Source: Reticulitermes lucifugus (taxonomy: Eukaryota > Arthropoda > Insecta > Blattodea > Rhinotermitidae). Taken from it: a DNA stretch of 49,301 nucleotides. Positions 22,230 through 33,800 of the stretch are shown in pieces. Position 1 is the first letter of the stretch. Each line of letters opens with the position of its first letter. The DNA lies in assembly GCA_026260175.1 (NCBI GenBank), contig JAKCWW010002993.1, positions 1 to 49,301 on the forward strand, given 5' to 3'. The notes under the pieces were generated by a model that saw only the letters and a program-made list of their open reading frames with translations, made no database searches and was not told the origin of the DNA. Both the position numbers and the translations under genes were made by a program.

Positions 22230-25200
22230 AAAGGACAGAGGAGTGTATAATGTTATGTGACAATACAGTAAAGCTACTGGAGAATAATTCTGTAAACTAG
22301 TGCATAAGACATATGGGTATCTCTATGATACACATAAAATAATTTTTGCAAGGGATACATTTTACCACGGAAGTTGCAAACGAGTTTAGGAAGTCCTCCA
22401 TTCTGTCCCTCTTTTATTTTATTTACAACTTTGACTCCATCTGATTTGGGTTTTATTACAAACCTTGCAATTACAAACCTAGCAGTCTTCCTTAAAGTCT
22501 GTGTTTGCTTGATTCCCACTTTATTTTGATAGAAAAGTGCCATAATCAAAATCAAATACTTACTGATAATAATTTTTTGAACTCTGTGAGAGTCAGAACT
22601 ACTGAGCAAGAGATGCATAGCAGCTTCAATGTGTTACACGTTAATTTTGATACAAAATATTTTTAATATATTGTTGAAATGCAACACCTTGGATACTGTA
22701 CCTCGCAAGCGTCATATTCCATTTACCGTTACTTAGTGCATTTTGGATATCTCTATTTACAGTTCCTCCTTACCACCCTGTCTTTATACAGCAAAAATAT
22801 TGGAACATTCATACATCTCAAATTACTTATTTCAAAAATAAAAACAAATACATGTTTTGCAATGAGAACAGAACTTTAAATGAAAAATCACCAGTTATTA
22901 AATACAGTAGTAATGTGACTTGAAACTGTGATGATGTATTAAAGGATGGTTAGGGCATATGTTGTTCCAGTCAGTGATTTCCCATGTTTCTAAGTATTTG
23001 ATACACAAAGATTCTTGTCAGCCTTGATTTCGCTTTTGTAGATGTCATCCATTGCTGGAAAATGTGCTGGATGCAATTCTTGTACTACAAAAATAAAATA
23101 AAATAACATTAAAATGGAACAACCCCCATGGGGCAGTTTCCACATTAGAGACTGACATTAATTTGATATAAGGGAATTGTTTAGAAATGGTTTTAAAACA
23201 ATAAACATTTTCACTGTGAAATGAAGCCTTAGTGGATTCAGGTACACACTGACTGTCAAACAAATACTTTATGTTGGTTAAAAAGAAGCTTTGATCATAT
23301 GCTGTTAACTGTCTTTGTAATGTTTAGCAATTAATTTTTTTCCATAGTGCAAAGAGTGAACTACATCATCCAGCCATTTTACAGCAAGGTGATGCCCCCA
23401 AACATTACCTTGCATGTATTTAAATTATGATACTTATTGAAACATTTCAACTGCATGTTGTTTTCCTTAGCTTTACAACATCAAGGCTATTAATAAGTAG
23501 CTTCTGAAACCATGTTAGTGGACATACAAATTTTTATTCCTCTACTTCTTTCGAGAAAGAGACAAGTATCGTATATTTTTGCTTCTGTTTCAAATAAAAT
23601 ATTGCAATAATTATTTTCACACTCATACTCATGATTACATACACACACACACATATGCACTGTTATACAGTGATATGCCAAACCTTTAGTAACAAACTTA
23701 AAAACCCATAAATATAATATATAAGTAGTAATACTTAGTAATAATTACATTAATCATTATAGGAAATTCATCAAAATCCTTATCTTTTCACAAAAAAGGA
23801 TCTCTTTCTTTGTAAATTCTTGTTTCTTATATATCAAACTTTGCTTTAGTTAACAATTACTTGCTAAAATTTAAGAATGTCACTTGATAAGGGGCACAGA
23901 TCATGATATGTTTAGAAAGTGGTGTTTTTAACCTATGATCTAAAGCAGGTTAATTAGAGAAGGCGAGAGTGGCTAGTTTTTTCTTTTTTTATATAGTTTT
24001 CCCATTGATATTATCACATTGTACCTGCTTTTACTACCATTTCATATACCTTTGAAAACACATCAAGGGCATTAACAACATTGTACAGTTTTGGGGCTCA
24101 AAGACTTGCAGTATCTAGTCAATCAACCAATTTACAAACAATTCCCTAGCAGGCACTCAAACCAGTTACTTTGTAAACCACACTACTCTATAAATTATGT
24201 AAAATGAATATTACGTCTATGTTATCAGTATGGGTGGGTATTAAAATATGTGAGGAAAATTCTTCATATCATGCATCATTTATCTAAAAAAAAATTAAAA
24301 ACACTCGACAGAATGAAAAATATTGGAATTACAGGGTATCATACAATAAAACAGAACAGTATGATCTGGATCATCTGTCATATGACGTTTCAGTCATTCA
24401 TAATCAGAAACAGGAAGCAAAGTACTGTAGCTAGATGTTTGTAACACATAGAATACACCATTTAATGGAATCAGACCACACACACACACACATGCATGCA
24501 TACACATATATACTACATACATAATGTTGCCAGGAAAAGCTCGAGCAGAATAAGGCAGTACTTTAAACATTCTTCAGTTATAGCCCTGATTGGTTGAAAC
24601 CCTTCTATCATAAATGCTTAGATGACAATGTACACGTTACACAACACACACATGCTTTCAACCATACACAGCATGATGTGTTAAGTACCCTGGCTAAGAG
24701 GCAATGCATACTAACTTGTACTAACACATTTCAAAATAATTAAAACATATTTTTAAGTCATAATACTGTTCTGCAGTCTACTTAAAAACTGTCCCCAGGA
24801 AAACATTACTACAATAATACCATTAAATAATATACTTCATATTTATCATAAACACAGTTTTCAGTTATCAATAAAAACCTGCAGAGACAATGAACAATGA
24901 TCACTTTTCCCTCCACCTTTGAGCCCCATTTAAACTGCAACCTCTCACACATGAAGTGCTACGAGCATTTATCTTACAAGAGTACAGTTCAGTTGCAGTA
25001 TTCAAACAAACAAATGCACAAGAACAAACAATGACATTCAAAAGGTTCGGATTGCATAACAGGTAATTTTTATAAGCTGATATGTTTATTTCTGCTGATT
25101 TGCCCCCGCCCTCCCCTGTAGCATTGAGCTGCGTTTTGTCTTCACTAGAGACAAACAATGGACGGAAAGTTTCCAGAATGGATCTGTTGCATTGTGCAGG

Positions 25201-27320
25201 AAATCATAATAATATCATCCTTCTTAATAATTCATTTTCTGGAGGGAAAAGTAGACGGCCAACACTTAAAATATATGCTTTCCAATTGTGGATTTGTTTA
25301 CTAAGACAACAGTTAAAGCTGATGCCTTGTTATATAAGCACTTATTTTGTGTTTCAAGTAGCAATAATGTGGGAATTTAATTCAACAAGCATCTGAAATT
25401 TGTTACTCATTGAGAACTCATGTTTTAAATGTTCATCAGACCAATCAGTACATTGAAGTTATCATTTTATTTTATGCAATTTTGTTAGAACCACATGAAA
25501 AAAAAATGTATCTGGGTCTGCACAATACAAACAGATCTGATAAATCTGCATACAAAATGGACCTGCAAGAGGAGGCTTCAGAGTGGAATATGTACTGGTA
25601 TATAACTCTTAACTATTTGCACTTTTAAAGTTTAAATTTCTATGTTAATTTCTAATGGATAACTCTCCTAAAGTTACTGAAAAATGCAAAGCAAACCCTA
25701 CATAATATTTATTCACAAATGTCCCAGTACACTCCCTGAATCTGTACCTCCACTCCAGTGGCCCAATAATCTTATATCACATCAATCTTACATGTAAAGC
25801 AACTACTAATAAGATTCTAAAATCTTTTTTACTTTTATTATAAGAATCTACGAGTTATTAACAAACAGAAATTACATTCCCATTCACAGTGCGCTACAGC
25901 ACCACCTCTTCCTCTCCTTCTTTGTATGCTAGCAAGGTGCTTGCACCCCTTATTGCCTTCTTGTTGCCTTGCATTCCAGTGTTCCTTTAGATTGTCCTTA
26001 ACATCTGAAGCTTTCAGTCTCTCCTTTGGTTCATACATAATGTATACAATTGGTACAACTGTAGTGTTGGGTGCAACCTCAGTTGTTAATATTTGACCAC
26101 CTAAGATGTATTCTTTCAAACCTCAGACAAAAAGCAAGTCTACTAATAAAATGTATCATGATTTCTGGCCTCCATTTGTTTGGAAATATCCAGTAGGCTA
26201 AATTGCTGACACAAAGTGGCTAAAATCTAAAGACAGGTGGTCACTTTAGTCACAGGAATTACAATGTCATTACACTTATTGAAATTAATGATACAATATA
26301 TACAAATTATTATTCTACCATATAAAGTACGCATCACATTTTACCCCAGAAATTTTGGCAAACTGCCTAAAACTAATGTTCACAAGATATTGATTCCAAC
26401 TACAAACACAAGTTGATAGGAGGAGGTGAGAGAAAGCACTGGTTTTGATATGGTTCATATGATATGCCTGGATAGATCGTTCTGGCATCCTGCGTCTGCC
26501 CTCCTGCTCCCATATTGCCGCCCTTGAGGGATGACACAGCATGGGCAGGACCCGTATTCTGATCTTTGTTTTCACTATTTATTTATAAATAACAAAATCT
26601 CTTCTCCTCCTATCAGTTTAGATATAGCATAAGAATTTATTGCTATTAATAATAAATATGTTAGGAGAGACAAATCAAAAGTAAACTTTTCTATTCAAAT
26701 AAATCAATACAGAGTCACCTCTTGTAGTGGTGATAATAATTCTACCTAATGGTTGTAACTACAACAAGATCCTCTAACTGCACACCAGAACATACAGTAA
26801 ACTACTGTACAAATATTACTTTGGTTTTCATTTCTGAGAGTCAAGATTACTTGGACTAAACAGGCATCATCATCGTCATCACCGCCACCATAATAGTCAT
26901 CACCGTCATTATCATATGTAAAATTAGTACAGTACATTTACATATAATTATCTAAAACACAGCATAAAGGGCACCTTTGGTTTCAAGCCTCTGTAATGTT
27001 TTGTTTATTATTTAGCATAACCTCTAGCAATATGCTGCCATACTGTACCATGGCTTTCAGTGTTATTATTATAGTGTTTCATATTCCCCAAATTTTATGA
27101 AGAATTCTAAATACTCCTTTCTTAAAGGAATTCTATGTAACACACCGTTTCAGTTTGTGTTTCTCTAAGCTCACCTGAAATTTTAATTCCAGTGTGCTGA
27201 TTCCATGATCTTTCTCTCCAGAACAGTTTAATACCCTAAATAAAAATTACATCATGATAGCATAAATTCAGACTTTAGCTATTTGAGAATGTTTATTTTG
27301 CAATATGTTGACCTTCCCTG
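22230..27320. other. Five kilobases without a supported gene
   Basis: AT-rich DNA with short AC tracts (23639-23652, 24477-24492), AAAAT units near 23090 and a CAT/CAC triplet tract near 26865-26915. An imperfect inverted repeat around GATAGGAGGAG occurs at 26412 and 26600-26620. No open frame shows a recognisable domain. This could be intergenic or intronic. Confidence 0.4.
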
Positions 27321-27324
27321 CTGC

Positions 27325-27369
27325 TAATTCAATTCAATTCAATTTAATAATAATAATAATAATAATAAT
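27325..27369. repeat. (AATTC)4 followed by (TAA)8
   Basis: Two adjacent simple repeats. AAT tails end LINEs elsewhere in this window (43.4 kb), so this may be another tail, but no LINE body is recognisable beside it. Confidence 0.8.
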
Positions 27370-28500
27370 GTATTATAATAGTATTATTAATGAAATTTTC
27401 ACACTGACAGACCAGTCTGTAGTATGAAAGCAAATAACAAAGAAATACAAAAATAATGCATAATTTCACTGAATTAATTTACTGCCATTGCTATTGGTGA
27501 TGTTCCCTCTGCTGTATGAGGTCTCAGCAACTATGTTGGCAAGGCAATTCCAACTAGAATGAGGTGCCTAGGTCAGGTGCTAAGTTGTAGGTAAGGATAA
27601 TTAAGATTGTCCATTTTCTTCTCCCTTGGGTCCCTACAACAAAATAACAAACGTATAAGTTTCATTTATATTACTTGCATGTAAACTCACAGTTCAGTTA
27701 TAACAGTCACATGGAAATTTTAATAAAGTAAATGTTAACACATTTCTTAAGGATTCAACAGCAAGCCCAGAAAGTCCACTTAAGCTGGTTAAATTGTAGT
27801 TCTAGGCATCCAAATTTCCCATACCAGTTGGAGGTAAGAAGTCATCTCCAAGCCACGGAATGGGGCCTCCAGTACACACAAGACTGACCGATTTATGCAT
27901 TATTTAATCATATTTTGTCAACTACAGAATTTATAGGATGACTGTGAGTGATAAAGTGGAAAGATCTTGGAGTGGTCATGACCTTTAATACACTGTTCCA
28001 ACATTTGGTTAGAGGGACTGAGGAAAATCATGAAACCTTTCAGATCTCGAACCTTGAGACTGAGATTCGAAAAGTTAAGAAGAAGGAGTGCGAAATAATA
28101 AGGTTTAGCTAGTACCTGTTAGACAAGAAGAGGAAAAATTCATCAACACTTTAGAATCCACTTAGGACATACAGAGATCAAACAAAAATCAGTTACCAGA
28201 ACTCATTACAGCTGATAGTATACTGTAAACAGGTCTTGGTTAAGATTTTATTACACCTGCCTAAACCATGGTCTGTCCTCTTAAGTGATGGTGAAGGATA
28301 TGAAATGCATGTTGATTGCATGAAGACTATAATTTTTGACAGTGACAACATAAAACACTAAACTGTATTTTCTTTTTAAGTGATATTATAACCTACATAT
28401 CAAAACACACATATTGTTTTTTGGTATGAACTCAAAGAAAATTTGAACATAACCTTATTTATAAAATGTAAAATGTTAAGTTGTCCTTGTGCTTAATTAT
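27370..28500. other. No gene seen
   Basis: AT-rich DNA without recognised features. Confidence 0.4.
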
Positions 28501-28504
28501 CAAG

Positions 28505-28790
28505 CCATGAAGCCATATGGGGGAGTGGAGGTACAGCTACATACATTTGTAACCTAAACCTTATATGAAGGTGAAAGGTCAACTTCATGCCCCTGCCGCT
28601 TTACTGTTGAGGAAAGAGACACCCAGTTCTCATTGAAAAGGAGGCTGGGTTGGCCCCAAAGCCAGCCTGGATATTTTGGAGGAAAGAAAAGTCTCCTGGC
28701 CCTGCAGAGAATTGAACCATGATTCTTCAGTTGTCCAGCCTGTAGCCCAATCACCATACTGACTACATCTGTCCAGTCATTCAATTGGCT
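28505..28790 (-). mobile_element. tRNA-headed SINE, copy 4
   Basis: The inverse carries a tRNA-like head (GATTGGGCTACAGGCTGGAC and B-box-like GGTTCAATTCTC), then CCAGGCTGGCTTTGGGGCCA, GAAGTTGACCTTTCACC and ACCTCCACTCCCCCATATGG. It is well preserved. The target duplication is not clear. Confidence 0.85.
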
Positions 28791-28794
28791 CAGC

Positions 28795-29509
28795 CATTAC
28801 AGCACTTTCAAATTTGTTACATTATTCAAAATGGCACCGAGGATAATACTTCATGCTGTCACAACATTAGGATAGATAAGAGAAATGTGCATGGACTTTG
28901 GAGATTTATGACACCATTCAAGGAAAAGTGTAAAAGTTGTAACCCAGCTCAATATCAGGATAGATAACAAAGTATTAATATTTATACCATTGTAATATTT
29001 TATGGCATTGCTTACATTTATACATAAATTTTATCATTTGTGTTTTTACTAGAGCCACAGCTTTAATTTGATGAATTTCTGTTCAGGTATGCTATAAATG
29101 TCTCGTCCTTGAAACACGTGCAGTTAATGTAAAAGTAATTGTAATAAGCCATTCCCAAATTGTGCAGTAGTATGTAAGCAGTTGTTGACCTTTTAATGGT
29201 GAAGTATTGTATGTAAATTACAAAGTTACTTCAAAACGCAGAATATCCATGAGTATATCATCTGCACATAGCATTATATTCATAAGTATGACTGTAATAC
29301 ACCTGACTGAGACCCATGGAAGAGTTTTATGTTTTCTTGCAGAAATACACACAGACATAGAGACATACTTACAAAAATAACTTCACATTAATGTACAAAT
29401 AGATGTGTATACATTGTTGCTCAAGTCACATGAACCAAATGCATAATAACACATACAAGTAGTCACACAAAATGGGTCTAGTATGGGAAGAGATAAGTTT
29501 ACTTATGAA
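28795..29509. other. No gene seen
   Basis: AT-rich DNA between a SINE and the retrozyme-like element. Confidence 0.4.
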
Positions 29510-29600
29510 ATAAATGCTGGCTTAACTTTACTCTTTGTTCACCGTGCATTGTGGTATTAATAAACACTTATTAACCAACAGTTGCACTATCAAAACATCA

Positions 29601-29643
29601 ACCCCTGATGATGGTCGCTCGACGACTGAAATATATGTAGGGT
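29601..29643 (+). ncRNA. Hammerhead-ribozyme-like motif 1
   Basis: Layout: stem I 5' strand ACCC (29601-29604); core CTGATGA (29605-29611); an extra T (29612); stem II GGTCG / loop CTCGA / CGACT (29613-29627, last pair G-U); GAAA (29628-29631); stem III A31-T38 and T32-G37 closing ATAT; cleavage nucleotide A at 29639 (GTA context); stem I 3' strand GGGT (29640-29643), fully paired to ACCC. This is a type I arrangement with a very short stem III. The extra T between A9 and stem II departs from the textbook core but is also present in the other cores of this family. Cleavage is predicted after 29639. Confidence 0.65.
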
Positions 29644-29793
29644 ATTTCAAGTGATTTTAAGTGACAATCTACTTTAATAGTGCAACTGTTGGTTAATAAG
29701 TGTTTATTAATACCACAATGCACGGTGAACAAAGAGTAAAGTTAATTATTGCCCAACAGGCAAAACCTTTTTATCACTATCAAAACACCAAAG

Positions 29794-29837
29794 AACCCCT
29801 GATGATGGTCGCTCGACGACCGAAACATATGTAGGTT
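29794..29837 (+). ncRNA. Hammerhead-ribozyme-like motif 2
   Basis: CTGATGA (29799-29805), extra T, GGTCG / CTCGA / CGACC (29807-29821, all Watson-Crick), GAAA (29822-29825), stem III AC / ATAT / GT, A at 29833. Stem II and III are better than in motif 1. Stem I is weaker: AACCC against GGTT needs one bulged C. Motifs 1 and 2 together would release a 194-nt unit (29640-29833) from a read-through transcript. Confidence 0.6.
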
Positions 29838-29914
29838 ATTTCAAGTGATTTTAAGAGACAATCTACTTTAATAGTGCAACTGTTGGTTAATAAGTGTTTA
29901 TAAATGCTGGCTTA

Positions 29915-30335
29915 TTTGCTTCGGTTGTGGAATGCTCTCTTTGAAATGTTAAGGCTACAAGATAATGGCAACGCCAGTATTAGAAAACAAATATTATAAA
30001 ATAAAGATAATTTTTCTGTTTTCTTGAAATATAGTAATTGATGCAGTTTCAGGTAGATGTGCTTCCTTATGTTGTGTGATATGCAATATTTCTTCTCTGA
30101 ATGAAAGAATGTAGAGACTCTTCAAAACTAAACACTACATTTTTAAATATATATATATTTTCACAAATACTCACAATAAAACATTACAGAATATATCAAA
30201 AGACACATATGTTTATGGGGATTTTGTTAAGTAAATTGTTTCAATGGGGGGCCCAAACTATTGAAATCAACATGTTCTCATTAATGGTAGCAATAATGGC
30301 TATGATTTCTTCCTGTAATGAAGTCATCTGGATGA
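29915..30335. other. No gene seen
   Basis: AT-rich DNA without recognised features. Confidence 0.4.
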
Positions 30336-30339
30336 AGGT

Positions 30340-30560
30340 ATGTGACAATCTACCCTTTATCCTACCCTTGCCCCCACCCCACAAAAAGTAATTGCAGGGA
30401 CTAAGGTCAGAATACTGTAGCCAAGGCTGATCACATTGAATAGTTCATTACAAATCATGGCCTGAAATGTTTCTAAAGGGTACCAAGCCCACTGTTTGAA
30501 GTATGTGTATGTGCACTGTCTTGTTCGGCTCATAGCCTCTAATCTCGTAATGACTCTACA
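30340..30560 (-). pseudogene. WFQQDGA-type transposase scrap
   Basis: Reading the minus strand from 30423, a frame gives WLQYSDLSPCNYFLWGGGKG. This matches the WPPYSPDLSPCDYFLWGYLK block of mariner/Tc1-like transposases, with the aspartate changed to asparagine. The flanks are too decayed to follow. It is a separate insertion from the 16.6- and 18.5-kb remnants. Confidence 0.65.
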
Positions 30561-30984
30561 GAAAAACTGAAACAATAAATCTTCTAAGGAAACACTAGTT
30601 AATTATCGGTGGCATATAAACCTCACTTTCTGAATCTCTGTAATAACATAAAACACAGAAGTAATATCATCAACTTAATCAAACTATATCATACATGAAA
30701 ACAATGTGGGCTTTCAAGTTGTTTTATAACAACATTTTCTAGGAGTCACAACATATTTTTCTAATGCATACATCTGCTGTTCTACACTTTATCTTCAATT
30801 ATCATGACACTTCTTTAAACCATGTAACAACAAGAAGTTTACACGCTAAAGTGTCATTATATAACAAACTTTATAAGAAAGACTCACACATTCCACATGT
30901 CATAGATACCATTATTATTATTTTTTATGTCTAACTAACTACCCAACAAAGCAATGAATCAAGTAACCAATCAAGCAATCAACC

Positions 30985-31500
30985 AACCAATTCCATGGTA
31001 CAGGGTCTTTCCCACAAACCTGACAGTCATTTGGCTAGTCAAGAATTTCACACCTTGTATAAAACCAAAAGATTCATTACTGTGTTCACAACAGCCCACA
31101 ATTTTTCCCTAACCTGAGCCAGATTAATCTAGTCCACACCCTCCCACCCTATTTGTTTAAGATCCCATCTACACCTAGATTTCCCAATAACTTCAGGTCT
31201 TCTGACCAAACCTCTGTATGCATTTCTCATCTCTCCCTATTCCACTTGCCTGCCCATCACATCACCCTGAATTTCGTCACCCTAATAAAAGGCTTACTTA
31301 GTGCAGAGCACACATTATCAAGCTGTTAACTATACAACTTCCTCCAGCCCACTGCTACTTTTTCTAAATAAACACCATCTTCTTAAACATCCCTAATCCA
31401 TGTTCTTCCCCTAACGTTACAGACCAAGTTTCACACCCATCATTTGTATAAAAGTATTACAATGTCTTCACTTCAATCTACTGTGCTCTTCACGTCAAAG
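30985..31500 (-). pseudogene. LINE reverse-transcriptase 3' end (copy C)
   Basis: Minus-strand frames from about 31475 downward read DGCETWSVTLGEEHGLGMF, a degenerate form of the 'GCETWSLTLREEHRLRVFEN' region after the RT domain. Farther down comes INLAQVREKLWAVVNTVMNL, matching the DWIDLAQDRDRWRALVNTVMNL C-terminus of the same LINE. Stops and frameshifts abound. It is 5'-truncated like the other copies. Confidence 0.8.
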
Positions 31501-31504
31501 TAAT

Positions 31505-32670
31505 GAAGACGGATAAGATATGTACTAAAAAGGCTTGACTAACATGTATATACATTTATTGGTGTTTTCCATAAAGTATGCAAATGTCACAAGTGCTCCT
31601 TTTGGTTAAACTTTATTTTAATATTACACATGGGTTTACTTTTTACATTTCAACAACATACCTGTTTCTAATGAGACTTCAGACTGGCAGCTATGACATC
31701 AGATTTATTTGTTTACAGACATGCAGATATTTCTAATAACTTTATGAACTGATGTAGGTGGTGTCCACTGTCATCACAATTTACTGAATAATTCAGATCA
31801 ATTAATATAATAACCCTCTTCCATTTAAAAATAACGGTTCTAACTACGCATAAGTGTAGGCCAATGATTTACCTCAGTGCTGGGGCAAGAATGTGACATC
31901 AAAATGACAACAAAACATTTCTATGAACAGAACATTTGTGGATAGTTGCACCACACACACTGCATAATATTATTCTTATGAAAATATCTGTACCAGACTC
32001 CATGCAGATTATACCATTAACTGTGTACTATTTACATGACAGGAAGTTCTTACTTGTAAGTAAATAAAATACTTTTGTTTATTTTTTTACCTCTTAAGTT
32101 CCACAGTATTGATATTGGTACAGATGCTATGGGATTGAAGTCCAGGATCATATGAGAACAAGGGAAAATCAAATAATGAAGGTTGTATGAAAACTTTGCT
32201 GTAGCAATGTCTGCATACGCAGGAATGTGGCACAATTAGCCGTCACAAAAATATGTACCAGTATGCCCTTTTGTCTACTTCACATACTTATGCTGCAGAT
32301 GCATGCAAACAAACATAGGAACTGGACATACATGATAATTAAATATAAGTCGTGCAAATTCCATAGAACATAAGAAATAAGAAGGCATCCAGGTATGGTT
32401 TAACACATTCTAATTACGGGCATGGTTTTAAAGGAATTTGCCTTGAGTGCTGTGCAAGCAACGTATCCATCAGTTGGATGTCAACCAGTTATTACATATT
32501 CTTGACAGTGACAGATAAGCTGCACATAAGATACCACAACCATGCATTCACGTTCACTACAGCTCTGGGTCCACAGAGCTGTCAACTTGTGACAATTTAT
32601 CACAGAATGCATGTAGGATGCATGATTTGAGGTTTTCACAGCATAGTTTATGAAGAATAGTCTGCTGGGA
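31505..32670. other. No gene seen
   Basis: AT-rich DNA without recognised features. Confidence 0.4.
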
Positions 32671-32683
32671 TATGCCATGTCAA

Positions 32684-32880
32684 ATGGTAATTAGTTACCG
32701 GTATTTCAGAGTATCTCACTACATCCATCTTCAGGGTAATCATGGTAGCCTTCTTGCACTGCCATGAAGATGGAGGCAGCAGTAACCTTCAACATGCCAG
32801 TATCTAATCACCAATAACATAGTGCCATATCCAGGAGACTTTACACTGGATACAGTGTGTTTGAATGGCTGTATTCATAA
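32684..32880. mobile_element. Penelope-like remnant with head-to-head hammerhead-type relics
   Basis: On the minus strand, CCCTGAAGATGG (core CTGAAGA at 32734-32728, fitting CTGANGA) is followed by a decayed stem II, GAAA (32707-32704) and TACCGGTA. On the plus strand, starting about 30 bases away, ATGAAGATGGAGGCAGCAGT is followed by ACCTTCAAC and GCCAGTATCTAATCACC. Both resemble the 'CTGAAGATGG ... GAAAC ... GGTA' motifs of Penelope-like pseudo-LTRs. The right flank ATATCCAGGAGACTTTACAC also fits my recollection of such elements. No GIY-YIG or RT coding segment is present. Confidence 0.45.
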
Positions 32881-33416
32881 AGGTGGCCACATAATGCCAT
32901 ATCCCAGGTTGCAAAACTGTTTATACCATATAACTGTGATTATTTTGGAAAAAATGCACTGCCATACACTGATGAATCTTCAGTGTCAGTTGGCACTCTG
33001 TACCATACATTGATACTTGCCACTAGCATGGTATTGGAATCCCACAGGCCACTATTTATTGCAAGACATATAGGTGGTCTGTTGCTCTCAGAACTAGCTG
33101 ACATCCCCATGTGGTGCCTGATAGTGTAATGCAGTACACTCAGACACAGCAGTATAAATGAATTTCACAAACACACTGGTCAGCAGGAAAAAAATATATG
33201 TACAATCTTTTTAAAATATAAAAATTTACATTTATGCCTTAATATGTAGAAGTAATGCTGCAACACTAACAATTATACATTAAAATTTGGTTTTTAGTTA
33301 CAGTTACACAATTTGTCGATATAATGTAATATGTTGACATAAGGGGTTATTATATTCATAACCAATAAATTTATCCTCTTGTCTTGTGACAAAATTATGG
33401 ATCCATGGAATGTATA
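32881..33416. other. No gene seen
   Basis: AT-rich DNA without recognised features. Confidence 0.4.
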
Positions 33417-33440
33417 TATGTATGTATGTATGTATGTATG
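33417..33440. repeat. (TATG)6 microsatellite
   Basis: Six TATG units following a TATATATG lead-in. Confidence 0.9.
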
Positions 33441-33449
33441 AGCAAAATT

Positions 33450-33800
33450 TTTCAGAAGCTGACAGTCAAATGGTTGGTCAAGAAATTCTATGCCTTGTAT
33501 GGAATTAAAAGCTTCATTATTGTATTCAAAAGAGCCATGTCCTGAGTCATTTTGAATCATATTCACACCCCCACATCATATTTATTCAAGATATGGTTTA
33601 GTACTTTCTCCCATCTATGCCAAGGTCTTCCTTTCAAGTTTTCCAACTGAAATATTCATACCTCCAATCAAATGATTATTAATTTCTTTAATTTTCTTTT
33701 AAACTTCCTGTAGCCCACACATTCTGTAAATGCACATCATGAAGACAGCAATGCAGAATGCAGCTGTATTTGTTCCTTTCATTCTCTGTTACACTAAACA
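33450..33800 (-). pseudogene. LINE 3' end (copy D)
   Basis: The minus strand reads FEYNNEAFNSIQGIEFLDQP, the alternative frame of the C-terminal segment seen in copies C, E and F. The TATG repeat lies at its 3' side and may derive from the element's tail. Upstream parts are too degenerate to translate. Confidence 0.65.

Larger units (their letters stand above)
29525..29899 (+). mobile_element. Two-unit retrozyme-like fold-back element, copy 3
   Basis: Bracketed by a perfect 15-bp direct repeat ATAAATGCTGGCTTA (29510-29524 and 29900-29914). Arms 29523-29589 and 29678-29744 form a perfect 67-bp inverted repeat; its first two bases overlap the target duplication. Between the arms sits a hammerhead-like core (29601-29643). 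After the right arm, which contains ATGCACGGTGAAC, comes a short spacer and then a second copy of core plus downstream arm (about 29775-29899), truncated inside TAAGTGTTTA. The two cores are 194 bases apart and the unit is otherwise nearly identical. Small tandem units with hammerheads and a target duplication of about this length describe animal retrozymes and the pseudo-LTRs of Penelope-like elements. No protein is encoded. Confidence 0.8.

Noticed and set aside
25838-26119. 93-codon minus-strand frame (starts MKEYILGGQILTTEV)
   Set aside because: No similarity I can recognise and no exon signals beyond an open frame in AT-rich DNA.
29601-29837. CRISPR-like or satellite explanation for the repeated unit at 29.6-29.8 kb
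   Set aside because: There are only two units, the locus is eukaryotic, and flanking target duplications plus inverted arms fit a mobile element instead.
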